From Bacteroidales bacterium (GTDB lineage Bacteria; Bacteroidota; Bacteroidia; Bacteroidales; UBA932): a stretch of 64,000 nt of DNA. The position numbers and the translations under genes are program-made. Positions 1-12,161 of this stretch are shown here, one piece after another (the stretch's first letter is position 1; each line of letters starts with the position of its first letter). The stretch spans positions 29,879 to 93,878 of the forward strand of contig JAKSKH010000003.1 in assembly GCA_024401855.1 (NCBI GenBank), written 5' to 3'. Under the pieces are notes generated by a model. That model worked only from the letters and a program-made list of their open reading frames with translations, was not told the origin of the DNA and did no database searches.

Positions 1-528
1 GCAATTTATCTATATGTATGCTTCAAGTATGATACCGGCAGTGAAGAGCAGGATGGGAGTTGTGCGGAAAATGTTCCCCTCTGGAAATCGGCGGCCCTGT
101 CGGTCCTCGGTATAGGCGGTCTGATATTCGGCGGAACGCTGTTTGTGAATTCGGCTACGGATATAGCGAGAGCGGTGGGCGTAAGCGACAAATTCATTGC
201 CATAACCCTTCTGGCCGGTGGCACTTCCCTTCCGGAGCTGGTTACATGCATTGTGGCCGCCGTCAAGCACAAGGAACAGCTGGCTCTTGGTAACATACTT
301 GGCTCCAATGTTTTCAATATTCTCCTTATTCTTGGTCTGTCGGCGATTGTCACCCCGTTGTCTTTCAAATCCATCAGTCAGGTGGACGTGGGGATTCTGC
401 TCCTGAGCGCCGTTCTTGTCTGGCTGTGGACATATACGGGAAAGAAGGATAGGATTGACAGAATGGAAGGTCTGATCATGCTGCTGTGCTATTCGGCATA
501 CATGGTCTGGCTGTTTTTGTCCGTCTAG
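1..528 (+). CDS. Calcium/sodium antiporter (CaCA family), C-terminal part
   Basis: The frame is open from base 1, so the N-terminal half lies outside the window. It carries the second alpha-repeat of the CaCA exchanger family: GGTSLPELVTCIVAA followed by LALGNILGSNVFNILLILG. These segments bind and exchange Ca2+ and Na+ across the inner membrane. The tail is hydrophobic and ends with a transmembrane helix just before the TAG stop. A paralogue with a near-identical second repeat starts at 63208. Its stop codon overlaps the stop of the convergent gene downstream. The family call is strong; ion specificity cannot be read from sequence. Confidence 0.9.
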   Translation, partial: AIYLYVCFKYDTGSEEQDGSCAENVPLWKSAALSVLGIGGLIFGGTLFVNSATDIARAVGVSDKFIAITLLAGGTSLPELVTCIVAAVKHKEQLALGNILGSNVFNILLILGLSAIVTPLSFKSISQVDVGILLLSAVLVWLWTYTGKKDRIDRMEGLIMLLCYSAYMVWLFLSV

Positions 529-1142
529 AAGTTGAAGGCCGTTGATATGCAGATTGCCCCGTAGAAAGCCTTGCTTGTGCGTATGTCCGTATCCGGGACG
601 TATGTGATTGTGTCCGGATCTATGATCAGGGGGTTTTCGTACGAAATCTTGAGACTTAGCATGAAATCAAGGCTGCAGAACGAACTCAAGGCCATTCTGT
701 AGCCTGATCCCAGTCTTCCTATGATGCACGGAGACTGGACGCGTGTGTCCGTCTTGGGGACGTGCAGTCCGATTCCTGCATCCGCATAATAGAACATGCC
801 GTTCCGGGAATACTGATTCCGGTTGAATGTATATCTCAGGGACAGGGGGAATACCCTGTTGCCCTCGCAGATGCCGCTGTATCCGCCGTATAATGCAAGG
901 GTCGATTTCTCCTTCAGTCTTATACCGGCGTTCAGCAGTATGCTTCCGTTCGTTGCGTAGCGTGCCCCCATCCATTTGTCATTGATGCGGTAACCTTCGG
1001 AGGACAGGTAATTGAAATGGTGGAATTCCATGAAACCGGCGTCGTATCCCCATTCGACACCGAATTTCAGGAAAGGCAGGCGCGCGGCAAGATCGGTACC
1101 CGACACCATCAGAACAATTATTGCGGCTATCAGTTTTTTCAT
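525..1142 (-). CDS. Hypothetical secreted beta-barrel-like protein
   Basis: 205 aa with a clear signal peptide (MKKLIAAIIVLMVSGTDLAA). The mature part has alternating hydrophobic/polar strands, many Tyr and Gly residues, and a C-terminal aromatic (FNF) typical of small outer-membrane barrels in Bacteroidota. I recognise no named family. It lies one base downstream of the similar-looking secreted protein at 1144-1701, and the pair is probably one operon. It may have arisen by duplication, but I see no convincing aligned motif. Confidence 0.7.
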   Translation of the reverse strand: MKKLIAAIIVLMVSGTDLAARLPFLKFGVEWGYDAGFMEFHHFNYLSSEGYRINDKWMGARYATNGSILLNAGIRLKEKSTLALYGGYSGICEGNRVFPLSLRYTFNRNQYSRNGMFYYADAGIGLHVPKTDTRVQSPCIIGRLGSGYRMALSSFCSLDFMLSLKISYENPLIIDPDTITYVPDTDIRTSKAFYGAICISTAFNF

Positions 1143-1143
1143 C

Positions 1144-1701
1144 CTAGAATTCTATCATTATCGACAATTGCGGGTAAAGCGCCTGGAATATGCCGTTCTT
1201 GTACCAGTTAAGTTCTGTCTTTCCGGTAGTGGCATTCCTCCTGACGTGTATGCCGAGCTCCGCCGTCCAGGAGAGGTTTATGAATATCTTCTTGCTGAAG
1301 TCGACTATGCAGCCTGCGGTACCGCTGAGCGAGGTCATCCCTCCCGGATTGTTCTTCAGATGAAGGGAAAGGTTTTCGTAATATCCGTGCTCATAGTCCC
1401 TGACGTAGCCTAGGGATGCTCCGGGACCGGCGTAGAATTTAAAAATGCATTCTTCCGACGGTATTTCGCTGAACACGTAGGCGCGCGTATAGTTGAATTT
1501 GATGCCCACCTCCCTGGCGCGTCCGGTGGGGACGCCGTAAAAATCGCCGAACAGATGCGCGATATGCATATCCTTGACCGATGCTCCGTTGAACTGCGCT
1601 GTTACGCCGATTCCCTTGAAGGAGTTGTAAATGCCCGCCGACGGAACTCCTGCACGTAAACAAGGGCAGATGAAAACTGCGGCAAGGCAGCAAAGCATAT
1701 G
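1144..1701 (-). CDS. Hypothetical secreted beta-barrel-like protein
   Basis: About 185 aa. The frame is open to an ATG at 1734, but the ATG at 1701 puts a compact signal peptide (MLCCLAAVFICPCLRAG) at the N-terminus, so that start is preferred. The mature protein is rich in Gly, Tyr and Phe strands and ends in IEF, consistent with an outer-membrane barrel. No known domain is recognised. It is co-directional with and adjacent to the 525-1142 gene. Function unknown. Confidence 0.6.
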   Translation of the reverse strand, partial: HMLCCLAAVFICPCLRAGVPSAGIYNSFKGIGVTAQFNGASVKDMHIAHLFGDFYGVPTGRAREVGIKFNYTRAYVFSEIPSEECIFKFYAGPGASLGYVRDYEHGYYENLSLHLKNNPGGMTSLSGTAGCIVDFSKKIFINLSWTAELGIHVRRNATTGKTELNWYKNGIFQALYPQLSIMIEF

Positions 1702-1837
1702 ATGTTGAAGTCGCACAAACACGAAGATAGACAATTTTTTTGTAACTTAGCAAGTGTGAAATCGGATAGAAGTGTTATTTTAGATAAATAACTTATTTGC
1801 AATAAATAAAACTTAATAGTTATACGTGGTAACAAAA

Positions 1838-3118
1838 ATGTTAGCACCGCTTCCGGAGCGGATGAGACCAAAAAATCTTCAAGAATACGTTGGACAGCGT
1901 CATCTTGTAGGGGACGGATGCATAATGCGGAACATGATAGATTCCGGCAACTTGAGCTCCTTTATCCTGTGGGGGCCTCCCGGTGTCGGGAAGACTACTC
2001 TGGCAAGAATTATTTCCGAAACTCTTGACAGGGAGTTCTACACTCTTTCAGCGGTCAGTTCCGGAGTCAAGGATGTACGGGAGGTGATTGATGCGGCCAA
2101 GGCGAAAAGCCTTTTTTCAAATGCGGCCGCTCCGATTCTGTTCATCGATGAGATACACCGTTTCAACAAGGCCCAGCAGGATGCCCTGCTCGGGGCTGTG
2201 GAGTCCGGTACGGTTGTTCTCATAGGAGCCACCACGGAGAACCCCTCGTTCGAGGTTATCACTCCCCTTCTCTCCCGCTGTCAGGTTTTTGTCCTGAAGT
2301 CTCTTGAACAGGCTGATCTGAAGATCCTTCTCGACCGTGCCCTCAGCTGCGATGAGGTGCTGAAGGAAAGGAATATCAGGATCTCAGAGACCGATGCCCT
2401 CTTCCGCCAGAGTGGCGGCGATGCGAGAAAGCTTCTCAATATCCTTGAGATAGTGGTTGATTCGAATCTTTCCGGGGATACTATAGTGATTGACAACAGG
2501 TCGGTTACTGAATGCCTTCAGGAAAACGTTGCCATATATGATAAGGACGGGGAAATGCATTATGACATCATTTCCGCCTTTATCAAAAGTGTACGCGGGT
2601 CCGACCCTAATGCGGCCGTATATTGGATGGCGCGCATGCTCGAAGGCGGAGAAGACCCTTTGTTCATAGCAAGGAGGCTGTGCATTCTCGCTGCGGAAGA
2701 TATAGGGCTGGCCAACCCGAATGCCCTGCTTCTTGCGAATTCAACCTTTCAGATCGTTCATTCCATAGGGATGCCGGAGGCGAGGATTCCCTTGTCGGAG
2801 TGTGCCATATACCTGGCATCCTCCCCGAAGAGCAACTCCGCGTATCTTGCGATAAATGAGGCTATTGAATGTGCAAAGAAGGATAGTGTGGCTCCTGTGC
2901 CCCTGTATTTGAGAAACGCCCCCACAAAATTGATGGAGGAGCTTGGCTACTCCGACGGATACAGGTATGCCCATGATTTTCCGGGGCATTTCGCCGATCT
3001 GGAATTCATGCCGTCGGGGATGGAGGGTAAGGCGTTCTATGAACCTCAGCCGAACAGGCACGAGGACGGTCTGAAGACCTATCTCATGAGCTGCTGGCCG
3101 AAGTATTATTCGAAATGA
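1838..3118 (+). CDS. rarA: Replication-associated recombination protein A, AAA+ ATPase
   Basis: About 426 aa, the usual length for RarA/MgsA. This cytoplasmic clamp-loader-like ATPase acts at stalled replication forks. Walker A GPPGVGKT is near residues 46-53 and Walker B is [13 protein letters not shown] sensor-type ATTENPSFE segment and the C-terminal MgsA domain ([17 protein letters not shown]) follow. A GTG at 1826 is in frame, but the ATG at 1838 gives the family's normal N-terminus ([13 protein letters not shown]). The 3' end overlaps the convergent amylase gene by 13 bases. Confidence 0.95.
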   Translation: MLAPLPERMRPKNLQEYVGQRHLVGDGCIMRNMIDSGNLSSFILWGPPGVGKTTLARIISETLDREFYTLSAVSSGVKDVREVIDAAKAKSLFSNAAAPILFIDEIHRFNKAQQDALLGAVESGTVVLIGATTENPSFEVITPLLSRCQVFVLKSLEQADLKILLDRALSCDEVLKERNIRISETDALFRQSGGDARKLLNILEIVVDSNLSGDTIVIDNRSVTECLQENVAIYDKDGEMHYDIISAFIKSVRGSDPNAAVYWMARMLEGGEDPLFIARRLCILAAEDIGLANPNALLLANSTFQIVHSIGMPEARIPLSECAIYLASSPKSNSAYLAINEAIECAKKDSVAPVPLYLRNAPTKLMEELGYSDGYRYAHDFPGHFADLEFMPSGMEGKAFYEPQPNRHEDGLKTYLMSCWPKYYSK

Positions 3119-4404
3119 ATTTCCGTTATTGAGAAGTCGTCAGCTCCGGCTTCCATATTGACCGTCGTTCCTTTACCGTTGATTTCCGGTGGGATTGCGA
3201 TACTGACAGATGCCGGACTGTCCGAGAAGTTGCACAGCACTGCATAGGCCGTCTTCTCTTCCGGCAGGAATCTCAGGAAGGCGCTGTGTCTGTCGGCATC
3301 GAAACCGCGTTCCGCTTCCTGGCAATAGCAAAGGTCCCAGCAATTGCCTCTCCTGAACTGGGGCATGGCTGCGTAACGGAGAATTTCGCGGAATTTGTGC
3401 AAATAATGTTTCTCCTTGTTATTTAAGGATTTGCCATTGTTTATGTAATTTGTCAGTTTAGATATCGAACTTGGCTTGCTCCACTCAAATATCGAAGTTC
3501 TTCCCTCATGTCCTTCCGATGCATTTTCGCCTGCCTCCTGACCGAAATAAAGCATGAAAGAGGCTTCGTTGAACAGTGCGGCGTAGGCAACGGCGGCAAA
3601 TGTGCGGTCCGCGCTTCCTGCAAACCAGGGCGATGCGGCCCTCTGTTCGTCATGATTCTCCAGAAAGTTCAGCATTCTGGGCTGAAGGTCCCGGAGCCCC
3701 TGCCAGTTCCAGCTGAGTTTCCTGGCTGAATCCCCGTTGCATATTATGCCCCTCAGGATGTCATATACTCCGGATTTGTCATAGAGCAGGTCGAAGCCGA
3801 CGTAGTCGGTGAATGACCTGTAGTTATTCCTGTCATAGGCTTCCGCTATGAAAACCGTACCAGGGTATTCCTGTTTGATGCTGGAAATCATGTACTTTAA
3901 GGCATCCTGCGGAACCAGTTCCACCATATCGCATCGGAATCCGTCAACGCCTTTCTCCGCCCAGAAGCGCAGGACATCCAGAAGCGCCTCTGTGGTCCGG
4001 GGCGAAGTGTAATCGTTCTTGAAGGTGTCCGTCCAGTCTCCGTCACAGTATTCGTAATGCACGATATCACCGCTGTAGTTCCTGGCAACATGGTTGGGAA
4101 TGAAATCGATAATGCACTTCAGACCCGCTCTGTGCGTGCGTTCCACGAGCGCGAGGAATTCCTGCATCCTGTTGTCCGGATCGTCGGCCAGATATGGATT
4201 GACGTCTTTCCAGTCGCTGATGGAATAGGGCGATCCGGGATTGCCCTTCACGAAATCTTCTCCGGAAGCATGTCTCGGAATACCTGTGTACCAGATGCAG
4301 TCTACGTTCAACGTCTTGAGGTAATTGAAGGCGGGAGTGTCCCATGCCGACATTTTACCGCTGCCCCATAATCTTGTAAGAACTTGATATATAATTTGTT
4401 TCAT
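3106..4404 (-). CDS. Alpha-amylase family glycoside hydrolase (GH13)
   Basis: 432 aa without a signal peptide, so probably a cytoplasmic alpha-glucan or maltooligosaccharide enzyme. The GH13 motifs are intact: DFIPNH (residues 100-105), GFRCDM with nucleophile Asp159, FIAEAYD with acid/base Glu188, and ENHDEQR with the transition-state Asp252. A small C-terminal beta domain follows the TIM barrel. Its start overlaps the tamL stop by one base (TGATG), so the two are probably translationally coupled. Exact substrate cannot be decided. Confidence 0.92.
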   Translation of the reverse strand: MKQIIYQVLTRLWGSGKMSAWDTPAFNYLKTLNVDCIWYTGIPRHASGEDFVKGNPGSPYSISDWKDVNPYLADDPDNRMQEFLALVERTHRAGLKCIIDFIPNHVARNYSGDIVHYEYCDGDWTDTFKNDYTSPRTTEALLDVLRFWAEKGVDGFRCDMVELVPQDALKYMISSIKQEYPGTVFIAEAYDRNNYRSFTDYVGFDLLYDKSGVYDILRGIICNGDSARKLSWNWQGLRDLQPRMLNFLENHDEQRAASPWFAGSADRTFAAVAYAALFNEASFMLYFGQEAGENASEGHEGRTSIFEWSKPSSISKLTNYINNGKSLNNKEKHYLHKFREILRYAAMPQFRRGNCWDLCYCQEAERGFDADRHSAFLRFLPEEKTAYAVLCNFSDSPASVSIAIPPEINGKGTTVNMEAGADDFSITEIHFE

Positions 4405-6449
4405 CAGAATGGATATCCTACGCCGAAATGAATTGCAAAACCGTTTTTATTGAACCATTTGTCCGGTCCTCTCCATATTTGTCCGCAGGGCTCGTACAGT
4501 TTGATTCCCGCGTCAAGGCGGAGAAGAATGAAATCAAGGTCGAACCTGAGCCCGAAGCCCCAGTCTGCCGCAATGGTCTTGAAGAAGTCTCGGTCCAGAT
4601 TATGGTAGTCCCAGACATTTCCGGCCTCTGCGAACAGCGCCCCTTCCAGTTTCCATATCAGGTGAAACCTGTATTCCATGTCCAGTTCCAATTTCATGTT
4701 TCCCGTCTGGCTTGGAATTATGAATGTGGTATTGTAGGGTGATGCGCCCGGACCGAGCATTCTTGCCTGCCATCCTCTCATGCTGCTGGCTCCTCCAACG
4801 TAGAACTGCTGCTCGAAAGGCATTGAGACAGAGTTCCCGTATGCGTAGCCGGCTCCTCCCGCAAGTCGGAGCGCAAGAGCCTGTCCGTCGTCGGCTCCGA
4901 ATCTGAAGGTCTGCCCCAGGGCAAGTTCTCCCCGGACGTACTGGTAGAAGGGCGAACCGAGTATGGTCCTCTCCCCGGAATCCGCGAGAGGAAGAAGTCT
5001 GGAGAAAAGGCTTATGAGGTTTCCGGAAAGGTCCGTTGAGAATCTTAGATAGTGGTATGACGTCCTGGGGACAATGTCGGAGTTGGAGGTGAGGTAGACG
5101 CTTCCGCTCATGCCTGCGTCAAGGTGGTCCGTGTACATGCTGAGCATGTACGGATTTTCCTTGAGGGTTTTTGCGAAACTTTCACTCATGTCCTTGAGTG
5201 AAACATAGTTGGCTCTTGCAGGATATAGCTGGTAAAAGAAGTTTTTCTTGAACTGTCCGGAATAACCGAATGAAAATCCCACGACGTTTCTCTTGTATTC
5301 GGGCCTGTTCTGATAATTGAACGAGGCGTTTATTTCCATTCTGGGAATGCTGTTGAGGAAGAATCTCGGAATGCTCAGGCTGGCGTTGGCGCCGTATTCC
5401 ATGGCCCGGATATCAGTTCCCGGCTTGAACTGGAAATTTCCGGTGAATCCCAGGTTAAGCCACTCCCCTCCGTGAAATATGTTTTTGTGATACCAGTTGA
5501 GGTGTGGAGACACGCCTATGAGCCCGGAAGAGTTCGTGGATGCCTCGATGTTGGCTTTCACGCCCTGGGACTTCGACTCGGCAAGCTTGATGTTGCAGTT
5601 CACTGTGGAACTGTCGTCAGCCGCCATCTCTATGTTCACGCCGCTGAAAATCCTCAGGGCGGACATTCGTTCGTAGGTCGTGTTGACGAGATTTTCGCTG
5701 TATGTGTCTCCGGGATATATACGGTTGATTTTCCTGAGCAGCCTGGAATTGACTTTCACCTGCTCCGAGTGGCTGATTGTCACGTCTCCGATGCTGAATT
5801 TCCTGAACGGTACGGCTTCGGACTCCGCTTCGTTCCTCGTGTATTCCCGGATGTGATATTCAAGTATTGTCTTTCCCTGCAGGGTGTCGGCGTAAAAGAA
5901 ATAATGGTTCTTGGTGAGGGTATAGTATCCGAGGTTTCTGAAGTGCGATGCGCTGCGCACCGATTCCTTTTCAAGCCTGTCTTCGGATAGAAAGTCCCCG
6001 GTGCGTATGGATATATTGCTGCTGTCGGCCATGAACTCTTCGGCGAATTCCGGATTCGGCGGCAGGACAAAACGTACGGAATCTATTCTGTACCGCTTGC
6101 CCGGAGTCACGGTGTATGTGACGGATATCCTGCGTTTGGACGTGTCTTTCCTGGATTCGATGACGGAGTTGTAGTATCCAAGGTAGTCAAGATGCCCCGC
6201 GATGTTCTCCACGGAACTTCTGACCAGGTTCTCACGGAAAATCACCGGCTCAGTCCCGATAATGGAGAGGCTGGTGTTCGGCCTTTGTTTGATGTAAGGA
6301 GTTATGTCGTTCTGTGTCAGCTCATTGCTGCCGTTTATCCTAACTATGTTTTTGCTAAGGAGATACGACCCTTCCGGCAACTTGCCGGCCGGGCTGCAGG
6401 CGCAGATCAACAATAATGCTGCAAGAGAAGATACAACGCTCCTTTTCAC
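4404..6449 (-). CDS. tamL: Translocation and assembly module lipoprotein TamL (BamA/Omp85 family)
   Basis: 681 aa. The start is GTG at 6449. A lipoprotein signal (LLLICAC, Cys18) precedes POTRA-like repeats in the first ~330 residues. A 16-stranded Omp85 barrel ends in FGVGYPF. The barrel contains the family's lid-lock signature region (GGASSMRGWQARMLGPG). In Bacteroidota this lipidated Omp85 protein works with TamB in outer-membrane biogenesis. No tamB is present in the window. The call as TamL rather than BamA rests on the lipobox and the small number of POTRA repeats. Confidence 0.88.
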   Translation of the reverse strand: MKRSVVSSLAALLLICACSPAGKLPEGSYLLSKNIVRINGSNELTQNDITPYIKQRPNTSLSIIGTEPVIFRENLVRSSVENIAGHLDYLGYYNSVIESRKDTSKRRISVTYTVTPGKRYRIDSVRFVLPPNPEFAEEFMADSSNISIRTGDFLSEDRLEKESVRSASHFRNLGYYTLTKNHYFFYADTLQGKTILEYHIREYTRNEAESEAVPFRKFSIGDVTISHSEQVKVNSRLLRKINRIYPGDTYSENLVNTTYERMSALRIFSGVNIEMAADDSSTVNCNIKLAESKSQGVKANIEASTNSSGLIGVSPHLNWYHKNIFHGGEWLNLGFTGNFQFKPGTDIRAMEYGANASLSIPRFFLNSIPRMEINASFNYQNRPEYKRNVVGFSFGYSGQFKKNFFYQLYPARANYVSLKDMSESFAKTLKENPYMLSMYTDHLDAGMSGSVYLTSNSDIVPRTSYHYLRFSTDLSGNLISLFSRLLPLADSGERTILGSPFYQYVRGELALGQTFRFGADDGQALALRLAGGAGYAYGNSVSMPFEQQFYVGGASSMRGWQARMLGPGASPYNTTFIIPSQTGNMKLELDMEYRFHLIWKLEGALFAEAGNVWDYHNLDRDFFKTIAADWGFGLRFDLDFILLRLDAGIKLYEPCGQIWRGPDKWFNKNGFAIHFGVGYPF

Positions 6450-6697
6450 ATTTCAAACTTACATAAAATCTTTTGATTTTACGTCCGCTTATAGATATTT
6501 TCTCTCCTTTTCTCTCTTTAAAAAGATGTATATTTGCACTTCATTATCCGGATGAAATGGCTTCGGTGTTCATCCTCCCTTCGATCTTCGGGATAGATGG
6601 CATATGCTTTCATACTTTCATTCTCCCTTTTGCTGGCATTCAGGAAAAGATATGGATATTTTTAGTATTTTTGTATAATAAAAATTAAATTATCATT

Positions 6698-7666
6698 ATG
6701 AATTTCAGATTGTTGAAAATTATGGCCGCTGCATCGGCGGCAGTTATTGCAATCGCTTCATGCGCCGGGAACGGGAATGGATGCAAAGAAGGTTCCTGCT
6801 GTGGAAACTGCGTGGAATTCGCCAAAAAGCTTCCTGTGGGCGTGCAGCTTTACAGTGTCCGTACGGACCTTGAAAAGGATTTCTACGGGACGCTCAAGAA
6901 AATCAGCGAGATGGGTTATGCCGGCGTTGAGTTCTACGGTGAGTATTACGGTCATTCCGCAGTTGAAGTGAAGAAGATGTGCACCGAACTGGGGCTCATC
7001 CCTTTCTCCAACCACGTTCCCTTCCAGCAGATGATAGATGACGTCGACAAGGTTATTGCGGACAATACCGTCATCGGTGTGCAGTACATTGTTTTCCCCT
7101 ATATGGACGAGGCCAGCCGTCCGGGAATCGATCCCGCACAGTTCAAGGCAACGGTTGCGAAGATAGGAGAGGTCGGTGCCAAGGTTAAGGCCGCAGGTTT
7201 CCAGCTGCTGTACCACAACCACGATTTCGAATTCGTCACTCTTGCCGACGGAACGTTGGGTTACGATTATATTTTCTCAAGCAACGACCGTTCGAATCTC
7301 CAGAACGAGCTTGATGTCTGCTGGGCCGACTATGCCGGATTCAATCCCGCTGAGGTCCTTGCAAAATATGCAGGAAACATTCCCGTGGTTCACTGCAAGG
7401 ACTATCATCTTGAAGGAAAACTCAATTCCGCCCCTTACGCTCTCATAGGCATAACAACGGACAATTCCATGAAGGATGACGGCGGCTGGTTCGAGTACCG
7501 TCCCCTCGGAATGGGTCAGGTGGATATTCCCGCAGTCATCAGTGCCGCGATCGACGGCGGAGCAAGATGGCTTTGTGTTGAACAGGATGAACCCTGCGAG
7601 GGCCTTTCCAGACTGGAAGGCGTGGCAAAGAGCGTTGAATATCTCAGGTCCCTCGGACTTATGTAA
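6698..7666 (+). CDS. Sugar phosphate isomerase/epimerase-like lipoprotein
   Basis: 322 aa. A lipoprotein signal ends at IASC (Cys22), so the enzyme is anchored outside the cytoplasm. The rest is a xylose-isomerase-like TIM barrel (AP endonuclease 2 family). Metal-site candidates are visible in LLYHNHDFEF, NELDVCWADYAG, VVHCKDYH and the final CVEQDEPCEG. Such exported proteins are frequent in Bacteroidota saccharide catabolism, for example keto-sugar or inosose-type steps. No substrate can be assigned here, and the neighbours are unrelated housekeeping genes. Confidence 0.85.
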   Translation: MNFRLLKIMAAASAAVIAIASCAGNGNGCKEGSCCGNCVEFAKKLPVGVQLYSVRTDLEKDFYGTLKKISEMGYAGVEFYGEYYGHSAVEVKKMCTELGLIPFSNHVPFQQMIDDVDKVIADNTVIGVQYIVFPYMDEASRPGIDPAQFKATVAKIGEVGAKVKAAGFQLLYHNHDFEFVTLADGTLGYDYIFSSNDRSNLQNELDVCWADYAGFNPAEVLAKYAGNIPVVHCKDYHLEGKLNSAPYALIGITTDNSMKDDGGWFEYRPLGMGQVDIPAVISAAIDGGARWLCVEQDEPCEGLSRLEGVAKSVEYLRSLGLM

Positions 7667-7667
7667 T

Positions 7668-8372
7668 TTATTTCCTTCTGCGGAATTCTGCGACTGTCAC
7701 GGCTGTAGCTACTGCTACGTTAAGTGATTCTGCACCTGAATTCCCGTATGACGGTATGCGCAGCCTGGAGTTGACTTCTTTCTCCACCGCTGCGCATATT
7801 CCGTTTGACTCATTTCCCATTATTATGAGCCCTTCGCCGGAAAGCCCGTTGCTGTAGATGTCCGTTCCGTCGAGGAATGTACCGTAAACGGGAAGACCTG
7901 CGGCATTGAAACGCCTGCAGGTTTCGGCAATGTCGGCAGTGACCACCGGAACACGGAAAATGGAACCCATCGAGGATTGGATGACTTTCGGGTTATAAAT
8001 CTCAACACAGTCCCCGGAGACGAAAAGCTTTTCAATCCCGAACCAGTCGCATATGCGGATAATGGTTCCCATATTGCCCGGATCGCGCACGGAATCAAGA
8101 GCAAGGCAGAGCCCCCTGCATTCCTCGACGCCTTTCTCCGGCTCCGGTTTCCGGACCAGGGCAAGCACCGGTGAGGGACTGCTGAATGAGCTGATTCTGG
8201 ACATCGCCTCCCTGCCTATGTCTTCAATTTTCCATATCTTCTCCACCTTGAATCCGGAAGACACCGCCTCTCCCACCATCTTCTCCCCTTCCACGGTGAA
8301 CATACCCGAGAGGTCACGGAATTTCTTCTCCCTCAGCGACCTTATCAACTTAATTTCTGCATTGCTTATCAT
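7668..8372 (-). CDS. RNA 2'-O-methyltransferase, SpoU/TrmH family
   Basis: 234 aa. An N-terminal substrate-binding domain is followed by the SPOUT knot. Motif 1 is DSVRDPGNMGTIIRICDWFG, motif 2 is GLIIMGNESNGI, and motif 3 is AESLNVAVATAVTVAEF. These place it in the RlmB/TrmH-like group that methylates ribose 2'-OH in rRNA or tRNA with S-adenosylmethionine. The target nucleotide cannot be predicted. The gene is convergent with the sugar isomerase and divergent from PPi-PFK. Confidence 0.9.
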   Translation of the reverse strand: MISNAEIKLIRSLREKKFRDLSGMFTVEGEKMVGEAVSSGFKVEKIWKIEDIGREAMSRISSFSSPSPVLALVRKPEPEKGVEECRGLCLALDSVRDPGNMGTIIRICDWFGIEKLFVSGDCVEIYNPKVIQSSMGSIFRVPVVTADIAETCRRFNAAGLPVYGTFLDGTDIYSNGLSGEGLIIMGNESNGICAAVEKEVNSRLRIPSYGNSGAESLNVAVATAVTVAEFRRRK

Positions 8373-8379
8373 ATGTGTG

Positions 8380-8387
8380 CAAAAATA
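8380..8387 (-). promoter_or_regulatory. -7 box for the SpoU methyltransferase gene
   Basis: On the minus strand this reads TATTTTTG, matching the Bacteroidota sigma -7 consensus TAnnTTTG. It lies only about 8 bases upstream of the start codon. No clear -33 TTTG is seen, so it is tentative. Confidence 0.35.
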
Positions 8388-8396
8388 TCAAAAACA

Positions 8397-8427
8397 TTCG
8401 GTAATCGCTCCATTTTTGTTAAATTTG
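8397..8427 (+). promoter_or_regulatory. Bacteroidota-type promoter of the PPi-PFK gene
   Basis: TAAATTTG at 8420-8427 matches the -7 consensus TAnnTTTG. TTCG at 8397-8400 is one mismatch from the -33 TTTG, with 19-base spacing. Predicted transcription starts near 8434, leaving a leader of about 40 bases before the ATG at 8477. Confidence 0.55.
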
Positions 8428-8476
8428 CAAGATTGGCGCTTACACGAAGTGTAAATTTAATTTTTTCAATAAGAAT

Positions 8477-12156
<3,680 letters not shown>

Positions 12157-12161
12157 CGGCT